From Lacinutrix sp. C3R15 (lineage in GTDB: Bacteria; Bacteroidota; Bacteroidia; Flavobacteriales; Flavobacteriaceae), in NCBI RefSeq assembly GCF_018860825.1, contig NZ_JAHKPZ010000012.1:186001-250000 (forward strand): a DNA stretch of 64,000 bases, written 5' to 3'. Below are positions 10,115 through 20,170 of the stretch, one piece after another. A program made the translations under genes and the position numbers. The notes under the pieces are model-generated. The model worked only from the letters and a program-made list of their open reading frames with translations, made no database searches and was not told the DNA's origin. Within the stretch, counting starts at the first letter, position 1. Each line of letters begins with the position of its first letter.

Positions 10115-10144
10115 AAAAAAAGTGCCAAGGTTAACTGACACTTT
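10115..10144 (-). terminator. folE terminator
   Basis: Read on the minus strand, AAAGTGTCAG pairs with TTGGCACTTT (10 bp, two G-U pairs) around TTAACC and runs into seven T. It lies 40 bases after the folE stop and overlaps the frame upstream of the next gene, which helps to set that gene's start. Confidence 0.75.
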
Positions 10145-10183
10145 ATAAGTATATATTTTTACTAAATGTTACATTTTAAGCGT

Positions 10184-10780
10184 TTAAGAAAGCGAAGTAC
10201 TAATTAATTTTAAAAACTCATTTCTAGTTTCTATTTTTTCAAATTGCCCTCTAAACCCAGAAGTTGTAGTAACAGAATTTTGTTTTTGTACGCCACGCAT
10301 CATCATACACATATGTGATGCTTCAATAACCACAGCAACACCTTGAGGTTTTAAAGTATCATTAATACAATCTAATATTTGATGTGTTAAACGCTCCTGT
10401 ACTTGTAATCGTCTTGCAAAAACATCTACAATTCTTGGTAATTTACTTAATCCTACAATTTGTCCGTTAGGTATATATGCAATATGTGCTTTTCCAAAAA
10501 AAGGAAGTAAATGGTGCTCACATAAAGAATACAATTCTATATCTTTTACAATTACCATATCCTTATAATCTTCTTTAAACATGGCACTTTTAAGTATTTC
10601 CTCAGGATCCTGTTTATAGCCTTGTGTTAAAAACTGCATGGCTTTAGCAGCGCGTTCTGGAGTCTTTACTAAACCATCTCGCGTAGTATCTTCTCCTAAA
10701 TCTTCAATAATGTTTTTATATTGACCTTTTATATCTTCTGTTACCTTAATAGTATATTCTTCAAATTGTTTGTATGGCAT
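10184..10780 (-). CDS. folE: GTP cyclohydrolase I
   Basis: FolE converts GTP to 7,8-dihydroneopterin triphosphate, the entry step to folate and related pterins, in the cytosol as a decamer. The protein has 198 residues. The zinc site is complete: Cys87 and His90 in [10 protein letters not shown], and Cys158 in [19 protein letters not shown] near residue 40 and [23 protein letters not shown] are hallmark segments. The C-terminal [10 protein letters not shown] is also typical. It has its own terminator. No other folate gene is adjacent. Confidence 0.96.
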   Translation of the reverse strand: MPYKQFEEYTIKVTEDIKGQYKNIIEDLGEDTTRDGLVKTPERAAKAMQFLTQGYKQDPEEILKSAMFKEDYKDMVIVKDIELYSLCEHHLLPFFGKAHIAYIPNGQIVGLSKLPRIVDVFARRLQVQERLTHQILDCINDTLKPQGVAVVIEASHMCMMMRGVQKQNSVTTTSGFRGQFEKIETRNEFLKLISTSLS

Positions 10781-11005
10781 TTTCTATAAATTATATGTGT
10801 AAAAATACGCAAAATAAATAAGTCGCTAGCAAACTAAATAACTAACGTTGCTATTAAAATATTCTGTATTTTTAAACTTATAATTATCAAATCACCAATA
10901 AAGTACGGTTAAAAATTTTATTATCTTAAAAAGATATACCTAAATTACTGTAACATTTTCTAATTTTTAAAGTCTTTTAAATAGCAATAAAAAAAGAAAT
11001 ACCAA

Positions 11006-13441
11006 ATGAGACATTTATTCTTCACACTGCTTATTGTAATTACTACTATTACTTTGCAAGCACAAGAAAAAAAGTCATTAAATATAAAACGCACCAACCA
11101 AGCCCCAAAAATTGATGCTATTTTAGATGATGCTGCTTGGCAAAATGCCGAAATTGCCAATAATTTTATTCAGTTTAGACCAGATGTTGGTAAAACCGAA
11201 AAAGAGCATCAAAAAACAGAAATAAAAGTTACTTATAACGATAATGCAATCTTTTTTGCTGCCTATTTACATGATAAGCCAGAAGCTATTATTAAACAGT
11301 TTTCGCAACGTGATAATTTTGGTGTTTCTGATTTCTTCGGAATTATTTTAAACCCAAATAACGATGCACAAAACGATGTAGAATTCTTTATTTTTCCAAC
11401 AGGAAATCAAGCTGATGCTATTGCAAACCCAACTATAGGAGAAGATTTTGGATGGAATGCTGTTTGGGAATCTGCAACAAAAATTGTAGAAGATGGATGG
11501 ATTGTTGAAGTTAAAATACCTTATTCTACTTTGCGTTTTTCTAATCAAAAAGTGCAAACTTGGGGATTACAATTTCATAGAAGATTTAGAACAGATAACT
11601 CACAATACACCTGGAATCCTTTAGACGTTACAAAAGGATATATAGGTTTATATCATGGAGAACTTAAAGGAATTGAAAATATTACTCCTCCTACTCGATT
11701 AAGTTTATACCCTTATGCTTCTGCAACCTACAACTCAAAAAACAGCCCAGATTATGGTGTTGGTATGGATGTTAAATACGGTATTAGTGAAAATTTTACC
11801 CTAGACGCCACCTTAATTCCTGACTTTAGTCAAGCAGGATTTGACGATGTACAGCTCAACTTAGGTCCTTTTGAGCAGCAGTTTTCTGAGCAAAGGCAAT
11901 TCTTTACAGAAGGTGTAGATTTATTTTCTAAAGGAAACCTTTTTTATTCTAGAAGAATTGGTAGCCATCCTGTTGGCGAAGTAATATTAAATGAAAATGA
12001 AGAATTTGTTGATTATCCAGAAAAAGTAAACATGCTTAATGCTATTAAAATTTCTGGTAGAACAAAAAACGGTTTAGGTATAGGTGTTTTTAATGCTATA
12101 ACAGAAAAAACAAAAGCACAAATAAAAGATAATGTAACCAATAGTACACGAGACGAAATTGTAGAGCCTTTAGCTAATTATAATATTTTAGTTGTAGACC
12201 AACAGTTCAATAAAAACTCTTCTGTTAGCTTAATAAACACCAATGTTTTAAGAAATGGTCACGAAAGAGATGCTAATGTAACAGCTGTACTATTAGATCT
12301 TGTAAACAAAAAAAACACGTATGAATTTAGTACACAATTAAAAAGAAGTGATATAAATTTAGTAGACGATACCAATCAAGTTGGTTATAGTTCTAATATT
12401 GGTTTTGGAAAAACAAGTGGTAAATATCGTTTCTATTTTGAACATGAAGCTGTAGATAAAAAATATGATATTAATGATATGGGAATACTTTTTAGAAACA
12501 ACTACAGTAATTTTTATGCTAACGGAAGCTACAGAATTTTTGAACCTACAAAAACACTAAATAACTTTTATTTATACCTTAATGCCAATGTAAACTACCT
12601 CTTTAAACCACATAAATACACTGGTAAAAATTTTAATGTAAATTTTAACGGAACCTTTAAAAAGAGTTTATTGAGTTTTGGTGCTTATGCTGCTGTGCAA
12701 CCAGGAAAACAGTATGATTACTTTGGCCCAAGAGAAGAAAACCGTTACTTTATTTCTGAAGACTGGTTAAATATTAACGGTTGGATATCTTCTAACTACA
12801 ATAAAACTATAGCTTTAGATGCTAACTTAGGTTACGAAACCCTTTTTGAAAACGGAAGAAATTATAACAGTTATTGGTTTGAATTAGAACCAAGATTAAA
12901 ATTAGGAGATCGATTTATAATGCAATACTCTTTTGCTTATGATATTGAAAAAAAAGAACGTGGTTATGTAGAAACATTAGATAATGATGCTATTATTTAT
13001 GGGCAACGTGACCAGGTAACTATTGAAAATAGTATTTCTGGAAGCTATAACTTTAATTCTTTTCATGCTTTAAACCTAACCTTTAGAAATTATTGGAGCA
13101 CTGTTACCTATGAAGATAATTTATATGAATTACAAGAAAACGGTAGACTAAACCAAGATGCTGGTTATACAAAAACAGACGTAGATAATCCTGATGTTAA
13201 TTTTGATACTTGGAATCTTGACCTTTCATACACATGGCAATTTGCTCCTGGAAGCCAATTAACGGCATTATATAGAAACCAATTGCTTAACTACTCTAAC
13301 GCTTCAAAAGAAGACTATTTTTCTAGTTTAAACGAGTTGTTTAAAGAAGAAATTAACCATACTTTTTCTATAAGAATGGTATATTTTATAGATTATAACA
13401 ATATAAAAAACATCTTTAAGTCTAAATCTAAAAACATTTAA
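11006..13441 (+). CDS. DUF5916 outer-membrane protein with CBM9-like N-terminal domain
   Basis: An 811-residue exported protein. After a signal peptide of about 20 residues (ending LQAQ), residues 25-215 form a domain related to family 9 carbohydrate-binding modules (APKIDAILDDAAWQNA; VTYNDNAIFFAAY; GWIVEVKIPYSTLRF). The remaining 580 residues are DUF5916, which alternates like a beta-barrel, carries FTEGVDLFSKGNLFYSRRIG near residue 300, and ends in a membrane-strand-like segment. Related proteins are often labelled hydrolase, but I see no catalytic motif. An outer-membrane role in handling sugars or other ligands is an inference. It is preceded by about 225 bp without a gene. Confidence 0.8.
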   Translation: MRHLFFTLLIVITTITLQAQEKKSLNIKRTNQAPKIDAILDDAAWQNAEIANNFIQFRPDVGKTEKEHQKTEIKVTYNDNAIFFAAYLHDKPEAIIKQFSQRDNFGVSDFFGIILNPNNDAQNDVEFFIFPTGNQADAIANPTIGEDFGWNAVWESATKIVEDGWIVEVKIPYSTLRFSNQKVQTWGLQFHRRFRTDNSQYTWNPLDVTKGYIGLYHGELKGIENITPPTRLSLYPYASATYNSKNSPDYGVGMDVKYGISENFTLDATLIPDFSQAGFDDVQLNLGPFEQQFSEQRQFFTEGVDLFSKGNLFYSRRIGSHPVGEVILNENEEFVDYPEKVNMLNAIKISGRTKNGLGIGVFNAITEKTKAQIKDNVTNSTRDEIVEPLANYNILVVDQQFNKNSSVSLINTNVLRNGHERDANVTAVLLDLVNKKNTYEFSTQLKRSDINLVDDTNQVGYSSNIGFGKTSGKYRFYFEHEAVDKKYDINDMGILFRNNYSNFYANGSYRIFEPTKTLNNFYLYLNANVNYLFKPHKYTGKNFNVNFNGTFKKSLLSFGAYAAVQPGKQYDYFGPREENRYFISEDWLNINGWISSNYNKTIALDANLGYETLFENGRNYNSYWFELEPRLKLGDRFIMQYSFAYDIEKKERGYVETLDNDAIIYGQRDQVTIENSISGSYNFNSFHALNLTFRNYWSTVTYEDNLYELQENGRLNQDAGYTKTDVDNPDVNFDTWNLDLSYTWQFAPGSQLTALYRNQLLNYSNASKEDYFSSLNELFKEEINHTFSIRMVYFIDYNNIKNIFKSKSKNI

Positions 13442-13492
13442 AGTTGCTGAATTAAGCATAAAGTAGTACTTTCATTGCTTGATAAATAAACA

Positions 13493-14161
13493 ATGATTCA
13501 AGCAAAAAACATACATAAATATTACGAAAATTTACACGTATTAAAAGGTGTTAATTTACATATTAAAAAAGGAGAAATTGTTTCTATTGTTGGTGCTTCA
13601 GGAGCCGGAAAAACAACCCTTTTACAAATTCTTGGCACGCTTGATAAAGCCTCTAAAAAAGAAGAAACTAGCTTTAAAATAAAAGGAACAAATATTCCCT
13701 TATTAAGTGATAAGGCTTTGGCTAAATTTAGAAATGAAAATATAGGTTTTATCTTTCAATTTCATCAATTATTACCAGAATTTACCGCTTTAGAAAATGT
13801 TTGTATTCCTGCTTTTATAAAAGGAACAAAACCTGCGGAAGCAGAAAAACGCGCCAAAGAACTTTTAGAGTTTTTAGGTTTATCTCATAGACACAACCAC
13901 AAACCAAATGCCCTTTCTGGAGGTGAACAACAGCGTGTTGCTGTTGCTAGAGCTTTAATTAATAATCCAGATTTAATTTTTGCAGATGAACCTTCTGGTA
14001 ATTTAGATAGTGCTTCTGCAGAAAATCTTCATAATCTATTCTTTAAATTACGTGATGAGTTTGGGCAAACTTTTGTAATTGTAACACATAACGAAGAACT
14101 TGCAGATATGGCAGACCGAAAACTGACCATGGTAGACGGTAAAATTGTTGGTAGTGAATAA
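13493..14161 (+). CDS. lolD: ABC transporter ATP-binding protein, LolD-type
   Basis: A 222-residue ATPase subunit of the MacB/LolD/FtsE class. The Walker A motif GASGAGKTT is near residue 34, the Q-loop is in [17 protein letters not shown], the signature [15 protein letters not shown] is followed by Walker [13 protein letters not shown], and the switch histidine is in VIVTHNEEL. LolD with LolC/E extracts lipoproteins from the inner membrane for delivery to the outer membrane. The permease genes are not here, which is usual for Bacteroidota, so the exact partner (lipoprotein release or another MacB-type system) is inferred from the strong LolD resemblance. Confidence 0.85.
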   Translation: MIQAKNIHKYYENLHVLKGVNLHIKKGEIVSIVGASGAGKTTLLQILGTLDKASKKEETSFKIKGTNIPLLSDKALAKFRNENIGFIFQFHQLLPEFTALENVCIPAFIKGTKPAEAEKRAKELLEFLGLSHRHNHKPNALSGGEQQRVAVARALINNPDLIFADEPSGNLDSASAENLHNLFFKLRDEFGQTFVIVTHNEELADMADRKLTMVDGKIVGSE

Positions 14162-14260
14162 TTAAAATAGCCTCTACTAAAGCAATGTGCTACAGGTAAT
14201 TTGAAATTTAATAATATGTCTTACTGCGTTTGTTGAAGTGTTTTTTTTGTTTACTTTTAA

Positions 14261-15976
14261 ATGCAAATAAAACCTATGCTATTCATACTCCTTTCCTGGC
14301 TATACATTCTTGCAATAAGCAGCATTATAGGAGTTACTGTAAATAGTATTATACAGCTAAAAAAACAAGACACTATTATTACTCTTTTTTTGGGTTTTTT
14401 TGGTGTTACACTATTGGCTAGTGTTTGGGCTATTCCGTTTGCCATTAACGCCTATTTTTATGCGTTTTTATTAATTTTAACAAGTGTTTTAAGCTATTTA
14501 CAATATAAATCAATTCTTGCTTTTTGGTTGCAATTAAAAGCGGAAACAGCTTCGCTTTCTTTATTTTTTAAAGTATTTATAACAGGTATTGGTTTCCTTA
14601 TATTAGCACAAAGCGCTTCTCCTCCATTTGTTATTGATAACGAATCGTATTACATACAAACCATTAAATGGCTAAACACTTATGGTTTTACTAATGGTTT
14701 AGTAAACTTACATGTATTTTTAGGACAAACTTCAGCTTGGCATATTTTACAAAGTGCTTTTAACTTTAGCTTTATATACAAGCATTTTAATGATTTGAGT
14801 GCTTTAGCTTTACTACTAGGTAATGTATATGCTATTTTTAAATTACAAGCTTTTCTATCTAAAAAAGACACCAATATTTCTAATTTAATTTTTGGATTGT
14901 TTCCTTTATGGAATGTATTTTTCTTTCCGTTTATAAGTGCTCCTTCACCAGATATTGCTATTTATGTTTTAAGTAATATACTTTTACATCAGTTTGTTTT
15001 ATGCTATGCTAATTATACCAAACAAGCATTTTTTACAGTGGTTTTACTTTCGTTCTTTATGGCATTTATAAAACTTACGGCATTGCCTTTTTGTATTTTG
15101 TCTTTGGTATTATACAAACGTTATTTTGTGTTTACTAGAAGTACAACATCTATAGTAGTTTTATTTGGTAGTTTAACCTTATTGCTTTTTACTATAAAGA
15201 ATATAATTATTACAGGAAATTTAGTTTTTCCTTTACAAGGTATAGACCGTTTAAAAACATCTTGGAGTTTACCAGAAAACATAGCTTCCTATTTTGCTAA
15301 TTATACTAAGCCTTATGCCTACCATCTTACCGAAGAAGCTTTTAATAAAGCATCGCTTTTTATTAAATTAAAAAGTTGGTTATTAGCACCTACTCTTCAT
15401 GGTATTTTTAATAAAGCGATTATATTGATTTTGTTGATTTTTCCGATTATAAACTATAAATCAAAAAACAAAAAAGCGTTTTATGCTATTTATACAATAG
15501 CTATTATTGCTATGTTATTTTTGTTTTTAACATCACCACAATACCGCTTTTTCTTCCCATTTATTTTATGTTTTAGTTTATTAATTGCTTCAAAAATATT
15601 CAGACACAAAAACAGTATTAAAACAGTATTAGTTTGTAGTATAATACTTGTCGCAATACCTTTATTTTTTAAAATAGATAACGTACAAATCAGTAATAAT
15701 AAACAGCTTGCAGTTTCTAGTACTTTTTCTTTAGAGTATGTTATAAACCCTTATAAAAACAGTAAGTATGCTAAAAAATATAAAAGCATTCAATTAAATA
15801 AAACTACTATTCACACGCCAACAGAAGTAGATTTTTTTTGGGGAACAGGAGATATTCCGTTACCTGCTTTAAACCAAGAACAATTAGATTTTTTTAAAAC
15901 GCATTTTCAAATAATTCCGCAACAGCGAACTAAGCATTTAAAAGATGGTTTTATAAGTAAAAAGGCAACTCAATAA
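14261..15976 (+). CDS. Polytopic membrane protein, LIC_10190 family-like
   Basis: A 571-residue integral membrane protein with about a dozen hydrophobic segments and a soluble tail of about 100 residues after residue 470. The layout resembles membrane glycosyltransferases or polymerases that use lipid-linked sugars: an acidic loop (FVIDNESYYIQTIKWLN) follows the third or fourth helix, and SPQYRFFFPF precedes a late helix. I associate it with the LIC_10190 family, which has no known function. A cell-envelope glycan role is an inference. It starts 99 bp after lolD and ends 11 bp before a convergent lipoprotein gene. The ATG at 14276 is an alternative start. Confidence 0.65.
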   Translation: MQIKPMLFILLSWLYILAISSIIGVTVNSIIQLKKQDTIITLFLGFFGVTLLASVWAIPFAINAYFYAFLLILTSVLSYLQYKSILAFWLQLKAETASLSLFFKVFITGIGFLILAQSASPPFVIDNESYYIQTIKWLNTYGFTNGLVNLHVFLGQTSAWHILQSAFNFSFIYKHFNDLSALALLLGNVYAIFKLQAFLSKKDTNISNLIFGLFPLWNVFFFPFISAPSPDIAIYVLSNILLHQFVLCYANYTKQAFFTVVLLSFFMAFIKLTALPFCILSLVLYKRYFVFTRSTTSIVVLFGSLTLLLFTIKNIIITGNLVFPLQGIDRLKTSWSLPENIASYFANYTKPYAYHLTEEAFNKASLFIKLKSWLLAPTLHGIFNKAIILILLIFPIINYKSKNKKAFYAIYTIAIIAMLFLFLTSPQYRFFFPFILCFSLLIASKIFRHKNSIKTVLVCSIILVAIPLFFKIDNVQISNNKQLAVSSTFSLEYVINPYKNSKYAKKYKSIQLNKTTIHTPTEVDFFWGTGDIPLPALNQEQLDFFKTHFQIIPQQRTKHLKDGFISKKATQ

Positions 15977-15987
15977 GTATAAGAAAA

Positions 15988-16497
15988 TTATTTAATACGT
16001 TTTCCTTCGGTTGTAAAAGACAATCCTTGTTTTCCCATGGTAGAACTCATTACTCCATCAAATAAAGGTTCTGGACAGTTTTTAGGTATTTTCCAATCAA
16101 AAATAAAATTAGATCCTGTACCTCCAGAAGTATCAATTTCATCAATTATAATTTCAGCTGTTTCTAAAGGAGCTAAATAAATAGGAGTATCAAAATATTT
16201 TCTAACCGATTTTCCGTGGGTATCAAAATATTCAGCTTTTAACACATAAATAGTATCTATATCGCTTATGTTACGCATACTCACCATTACAGTTAAGCCA
16301 TGTGTTTTATGTTCTGTTAAACTATAAATTTCTGAGTATGTTGCAAGATAAGATTTACCAAACTCTAGGGAGTCTTTTGCACTAATTTTGGCTGCTCTTT
16401 TAGACCAGTTTTCAGTATTAAAGGAGCTAATTTCTTTTTCTTCAATGCAACTAAATGTCATGAATATAACTAAAATAAGTACTAACCTTTTTTTCAT
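15988..16497 (-). CDS. DUF3124 domain lipoprotein
   Basis: A 169-residue lipoprotein with a short hydrophobic signal and lipobox FSC (Cys16). The mature protein carries the DUF3124 pattern: HGLTVMVSMRNISDIDTIYV, then YFDTHGKSVRKYFDTP, LAPLETAEIIIDEIDTSGGTG and GKQGLSFTTEGKRI. It probably folds as a beta-sandwich, and its function is unknown. It is convergent with the membrane protein gene and has a 279-bp AT-rich upstream region. Confidence 0.75.
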   Translation of the reverse strand: MKKRLVLILVIFMTFSCIEEKEISSFNTENWSKRAAKISAKDSLEFGKSYLATYSEIYSLTEHKTHGLTVMVSMRNISDIDTIYVLKAEYFDTHGKSVRKYFDTPIYLAPLETAEIIIDEIDTSGGTGSNFIFDWKIPKNCPEPLFDGVMSSTMGKQGLSFTTEGKRIK

Positions 16498-16764
16498 TAT
16501 TAGTTTTAATTTTTGATTTTAATAGCTTACTTTTTGTATGCTATTATTCATTTTGAAAGTTAAAATATTTTTGTTTAATCACAAAGAAGTCTTATTTATA
16601 TATTATTTGAATTTTCTGATATTTATGACATAACATTCCCTTTAAATCATAAAGGTGTTTTATAAAAACACAACCATTAAAATTCCTTTTATTGAAAACC
16701 TCAATATCTTGTAGTAACCTATAAACACAACTAATTTGCCTACTAAAAAACAATTACTTTTATC

Positions 16765-16772
16765 TATATTTG
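16765..16772 (+). promoter_or_regulatory. Promoter -7 element abutting the TIGR02757 start
   Basis: TATATTTG at 16765-16772 is a full TAnnTTTG match only four bases before the ATG at 16777. The transcript would begin at or just before the start codon, so the mRNA may be leaderless. No well-placed TTG was found upstream. Confidence 0.45.
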
Positions 16773-16776
16773 TTAT

Positions 16777-17547
16777 ATGCAATTACAAAAGGAAGAATTA
16801 AAAGAATTCTTAGACAATAAAGTTATTCAATACAATACTCTAGAGTTTATTGATAGTGATCCTATTTCAATACCTCATAAATTTACTCAAAAAGAAGATA
16901 TAGAAATAGCTGGTTTTTTAGCGGCAACCATAGCATGGGGAAACAGAAAAAGCATTATAAAAAATGCGAATAAGATGATGGAGCTCATGGGAAATTCACC
17001 TTATGACTTTGTTATGAATCATAACAATAATGATCTTAAAAGGTTTGAAGGTTTTGTACATAGAACTTTCAACAGTGTTGATTTTAGTTATTTTATAAAA
17101 GCTTTGAAGCATATATATTTAAATCATAATGGTTTAGAAAGTGTGTTTTTTAAAAACATTTCAAATAATTCTATGCAAGGTGCTATTTCTGAATTTAAAA
17201 AGGTGTTTTTTGAAATAGAGCATCCAGCAAGAACTACTAAACACGTTAGTGACCCATTAAAAGGTTCTGCAGCAAAACGAATTAACATGTATTTACGTTG
17301 GATGGTTAGAAACGATAATGCCAGTGTAGATTTTGGTATTTGGCAAAGTATTTCTCCTAGCCTTTTATCTTGCCCTTTAGATGTACATTCTGGAAATGTA
17401 GCTAGAAAACTAGGCATACTTAAAAGAAAACAAAATGATGCTAAAGCCTTATTAGAGTTAGATAATGCTTTGCGTAAGCTAGATGCTAAAGATCCTGTAA
17501 AATATGATTTTGCTTTATTTGGACTTGGTGTTTTTGAAGGGTTTTAA
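16777..17547 (+). CDS. TIGR02757 family protein (DUF2400)
   Basis: A 256-residue protein of the TIGR02757/DUF2400 family, which is common in Bacteroidota and has no established function. Characteristic segments are IAGFLAATIAWGNRKSIIKNA near residue 45, FVHRTFNSVDFSYFI, SAAKRINMYLRWMVR and the C-terminal LDVHSGNVARKLG and DPVKYDFALFGLGV. The helical make-up recalls helix-hairpin-helix DNA glycosylases, which is only a suggestion. It converges on the next gene with one base between the stop codons. Confidence 0.85.
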   Translation: MQLQKEELKEFLDNKVIQYNTLEFIDSDPISIPHKFTQKEDIEIAGFLAATIAWGNRKSIIKNANKMMELMGNSPYDFVMNHNNNDLKRFEGFVHRTFNSVDFSYFIKALKHIYLNHNGLESVFFKNISNNSMQGAISEFKKVFFEIEHPARTTKHVSDPLKGSAAKRINMYLRWMVRNDNASVDFGIWQSISPSLLSCPLDVHSGNVARKLGILKRKQNDAKALLELDNALRKLDAKDPVKYDFALFGLGVFEGF

Positions 17548-17548
17548 A

Positions 17549-17878
17549 CTACTTTCTAAGTTTTTTATATTTTTTATATAAAACTTCATTTAGTGCCTCT
17601 TGACTTTTGTAAACTTTACCACTAAAACCAATACATTCTCCTTCTTTTAAAAAGAATTTATCTTCATTTTTTAATCTATAGCTTCCGTTTGGGTAAATAA
17701 TAGTACCATTATTTAATCTAAAATTAGTTTCTAATCGTGCTATTTCTCCATTTTGTTGTTTAAAAATTTTTCCATCTATAAATATGCAATAGTTAGCATC
17801 TTCAATTTTTTGTTGTTCTTGAGCTAAAAGGTTTCCAGAGGATAAAAAAACAAATATTAATAAGAATAGACTTTTCAT
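17549..17878 (-). CDS. Secreted DUF6799 domain protein
   Basis: A 109-residue exported protein. The signal peptide covers about 19 residues and ends LLAQ. The mature part shows the DUF6799 pattern of short beta repeats: ANYCIFIDGKIFKQQNGEI, FRLNNGTIIYPNGSYRLKN and FFLKEGECIGFSGKVY. These read as three turns of a repeated G/N-rich beta unit. Its function is unknown. It is probably single-gene, since a divergent AT-rich gap of 140 bp separates it from the M61 peptidase gene. Confidence 0.65.
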   Translation of the reverse strand: MKSLFLLIFVFLSSGNLLAQEQQKIEDANYCIFIDGKIFKQQNGEIARLETNFRLNNGTIIYPNGSYRLKNEDKFFLKEGECIGFSGKVYKSQEALNEVLYKKYKKLRK

Positions 17879-17952
17879 AAAATAAACAATTAATGAATAT
17901 CTTATAAAGATAATAATTTATACGCTGATTTTAAACTCTTTACACATATATT

Positions 17953-17996
17953 AACAAAAAAACGACTGATAAACTATTACATGCATCAGTCGTTTT
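17953..17996 (-). terminator. Terminator of the M61 peptidase gene
   Basis: A perfect 12-bp stem AAAACGACTGAT / ATCAGTCGTTTT around a 14-base loop; on the minus strand it is followed by a run of T. It lies 22 bases after the peptidase stop codon. Confidence 0.85.
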
Positions 17997-18018
17997 AATA
18001 TTTTAAAAACTAAAATAG

Positions 18019-19911
18019 TTATCCTTTTAACCAGGCTTTACGTAAAGCATTTTGTGCTTCTGTAGCATCTGCTTTAGGTTGTAATTTTTTTCCTGTTGTA
18101 AAAGATTCTGTAAGCGTAGTTTCTAGTACTATTTCTTCACCATTTCTTTCTAAAACAACATGAATTTCTTTTCCTGGTTGCCACATATACATAGCACCAA
18201 TAACTTGTTGTGCAGTATTCATATTTAATGCTACACCTTCAACAGATTTTAAAACATCTCCAGCTTGCACGCCATGGTCATTCCAGAAACTATTTTTTGC
18301 AACATTAGAAGAAAAAGCAATAGTTTGAGTTTCTCTGTTTGGTTCAAAAATAAACATACCATCATTTTGTATGTAGTTTGTTTTTATTTTACTTTCTTGA
18401 AAACCTAAACCAACTTTAGCAAAAAAGCTATTATAATCTATTGGTGTAGTTCCTTCAACGTGTTTCTTTAAAAACTCTCCTATAGATGGATACGTCATAG
18501 CAGTAATTTCTTCAATAATAGTATCATCATTAAAAGGTTTGTTTTTTCCGTATTTAGCAGAAAGTTCTTTCATTAAAGAAAGCATGCTTCTATTTCCGTT
18601 ACTTTCTTCACGCATTAAAATATCAATACACATACCAATTAAAGCTCCTTTCATGTATACATTATAATATTGTGGTGCATAAGGATCTTCTAATACGTTT
18701 TCACTCATTTCGGTGAAACTCATAGTATCATTCATGTTTGCAGCAGTTTTAATTTTGCTTAACATGGTAGTATAAAACTCATCTTCTGTCATTAAACCTT
18801 CATAAACTTGAAAATGTTGCGCAAAATACTCTGTTACACCTTCATACATCCATAAATGCTTAGAGAATGTTGGTTGGTTGTAATCAAAATAATGCACATC
18901 ATCACTATGCACGCTTAAAGGAGTTACAATATGAAAAAACTCATGTGCTACCACATCAATCATGCTTTTAGCTAAAGCATCTTCTGGTGAATTTTCAGCT
19001 AAAACTACAACTGTAGAGGTATGATGCTCTAAAGCTCCAAATCCTTTTGGTGAATCTGGTTTTCCTTCGCTTAAATACAAGAAAATATCATAACGAGGTG
19101 TAGAGTTTATATCTCCTAAATAGTTTTTTTGTGCCTGCATCATTGTATACATGGTTTCTTTTAATGATGCTGCAGTATGTACATCATTTGGAGAATATAC
19201 ACTTAATACAACTTTAATATCTCCTACTTGAAATTCTTCAACATCAAGATTACCATAAAACATTGGGTTATCTGTAATATCAAAATAACGTGGTGCAAAA
19301 TAACTAGTTGTTATAGTACTACCATCTGTACTTGTTGTTGATTTTAATTCTTGAATAGCAGAAGATCTTTTAAATGTTGCTGGTGCAGTTACATCTAATT
19401 TATATTGTGCATTTTTTAATGAATCAAAATAACCAACAAAACCATGAAGGTTTAAAACGTAGTTTGTAGGTTCTATATTTGTTCCCGCTGGTGAAAAAGG
19501 ATTTTCTCCTCCTATACCTCCTGTGCTTTCGGTATCAAAAGTATCGTTTACGTAATAAGCAATTTTATCTAGGTTTGTTGCATTTGCAATAGTCCATGAA
19601 TTATCATCTAATTTAGTAGTAGCAATTTCGTTTCCTTTATAATCAAAGGCTTTAAAGTTGTCTACATACTTTCCAAAATCACTAACAGAATATGTTCCTT
19701 GTACTACTCTTGGTAATCTATAGGTTACTGTATCTGTTGTAAAGCGTCCTGGATTAATAGTTACAGGCACTTTGTCATTTACTACTTTAGTTAAATCTAA
19801 AGAAGTTTCAATAGCAGTGCTTGTTGCCAGAGCATTTGAGGCTGTTTTTGTTGCTGATCCACAAGCAACTAACATTGTACTTAAGCCAAAAATGGCTAAT
19901 ACTTTTTTCAT
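18019..19911 (-). CDS. M61 family metallopeptidase lipoprotein with PDZ domain
   Basis: A 630-residue lipoprotein (lipobox LVAC, Cys17) of peptidase family M61, related to glycyl aminopeptidase. The N-terminal 300 residues are beta-sandwich-like (VTYRLPRVVQGTYSVSDFG). The zinc-binding HEFFH is at 323-327, followed by the WMYEGVTEYFA segment that supplies the third ligand Glu. The last about 120 residues are PDZ-like (VQAGDVLKSVEGVAL; GKEIHVVLERNGEEI). The probable site is the periplasm or cell surface, where it would trim peptides. It has its own terminator and is divergent from the glycosyltransferase gene with about 260 bp between. Confidence 0.9.
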   Translation of the reverse strand: MKKVLAIFGLSTMLVACGSATKTASNALATSTAIETSLDLTKVVNDKVPVTINPGRFTTDTVTYRLPRVVQGTYSVSDFGKYVDNFKAFDYKGNEIATTKLDDNSWTIANATNLDKIAYYVNDTFDTESTGGIGGENPFSPAGTNIEPTNYVLNLHGFVGYFDSLKNAQYKLDVTAPATFKRSSAIQELKSTTSTDGSTITTSYFAPRYFDITDNPMFYGNLDVEEFQVGDIKVVLSVYSPNDVHTAASLKETMYTMMQAQKNYLGDINSTPRYDIFLYLSEGKPDSPKGFGALEHHTSTVVVLAENSPEDALAKSMIDVVAHEFFHIVTPLSVHSDDVHYFDYNQPTFSKHLWMYEGVTEYFAQHFQVYEGLMTEDEFYTTMLSKIKTAANMNDTMSFTEMSENVLEDPYAPQYYNVYMKGALIGMCIDILMREESNGNRSMLSLMKELSAKYGKNKPFNDDTIIEEITAMTYPSIGEFLKKHVEGTTPIDYNSFFAKVGLGFQESKIKTNYIQNDGMFIFEPNRETQTIAFSSNVAKNSFWNDHGVQAGDVLKSVEGVALNMNTAQQVIGAMYMWQPGKEIHVVLERNGEEIVLETTLTESFTTGKKLQPKADATEAQNALRKAWLKG

Positions 19912-20170
19912 AAATTAATAGTTTAATATTTTCTCTTTTGTTAAGAAATTGGTTTTAGTTTGATAACTTGACGCTCAAAAGTACAATGTGTTACAATTTA
20001 ATTCCTTAACTTTTTGTTAAAATAAAATAAGTGAAAAACACTTACAATTCAAATTCATAATTTTATGTGGTTGAAATAAATTCTGTTTGTAATTAGCTAC
20101 CATTTCTACCATGGTAAGAATAACAAATTAAACTTTTTACTTTTTTAATTTAAAAACTATAATTCGCTTC

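Noticed and set aside
10100-10141. Upstream start of the small membrane protein after folE
   Set aside because: These codons coincide with the folE terminator hairpin and its T-run.
13630-13645. TTGGCACGC resembling a sigma-54 -24 element
   Set aside because: It lies inside lolD, lacks the -12 GC at the right spacing and has no gene start downstream.
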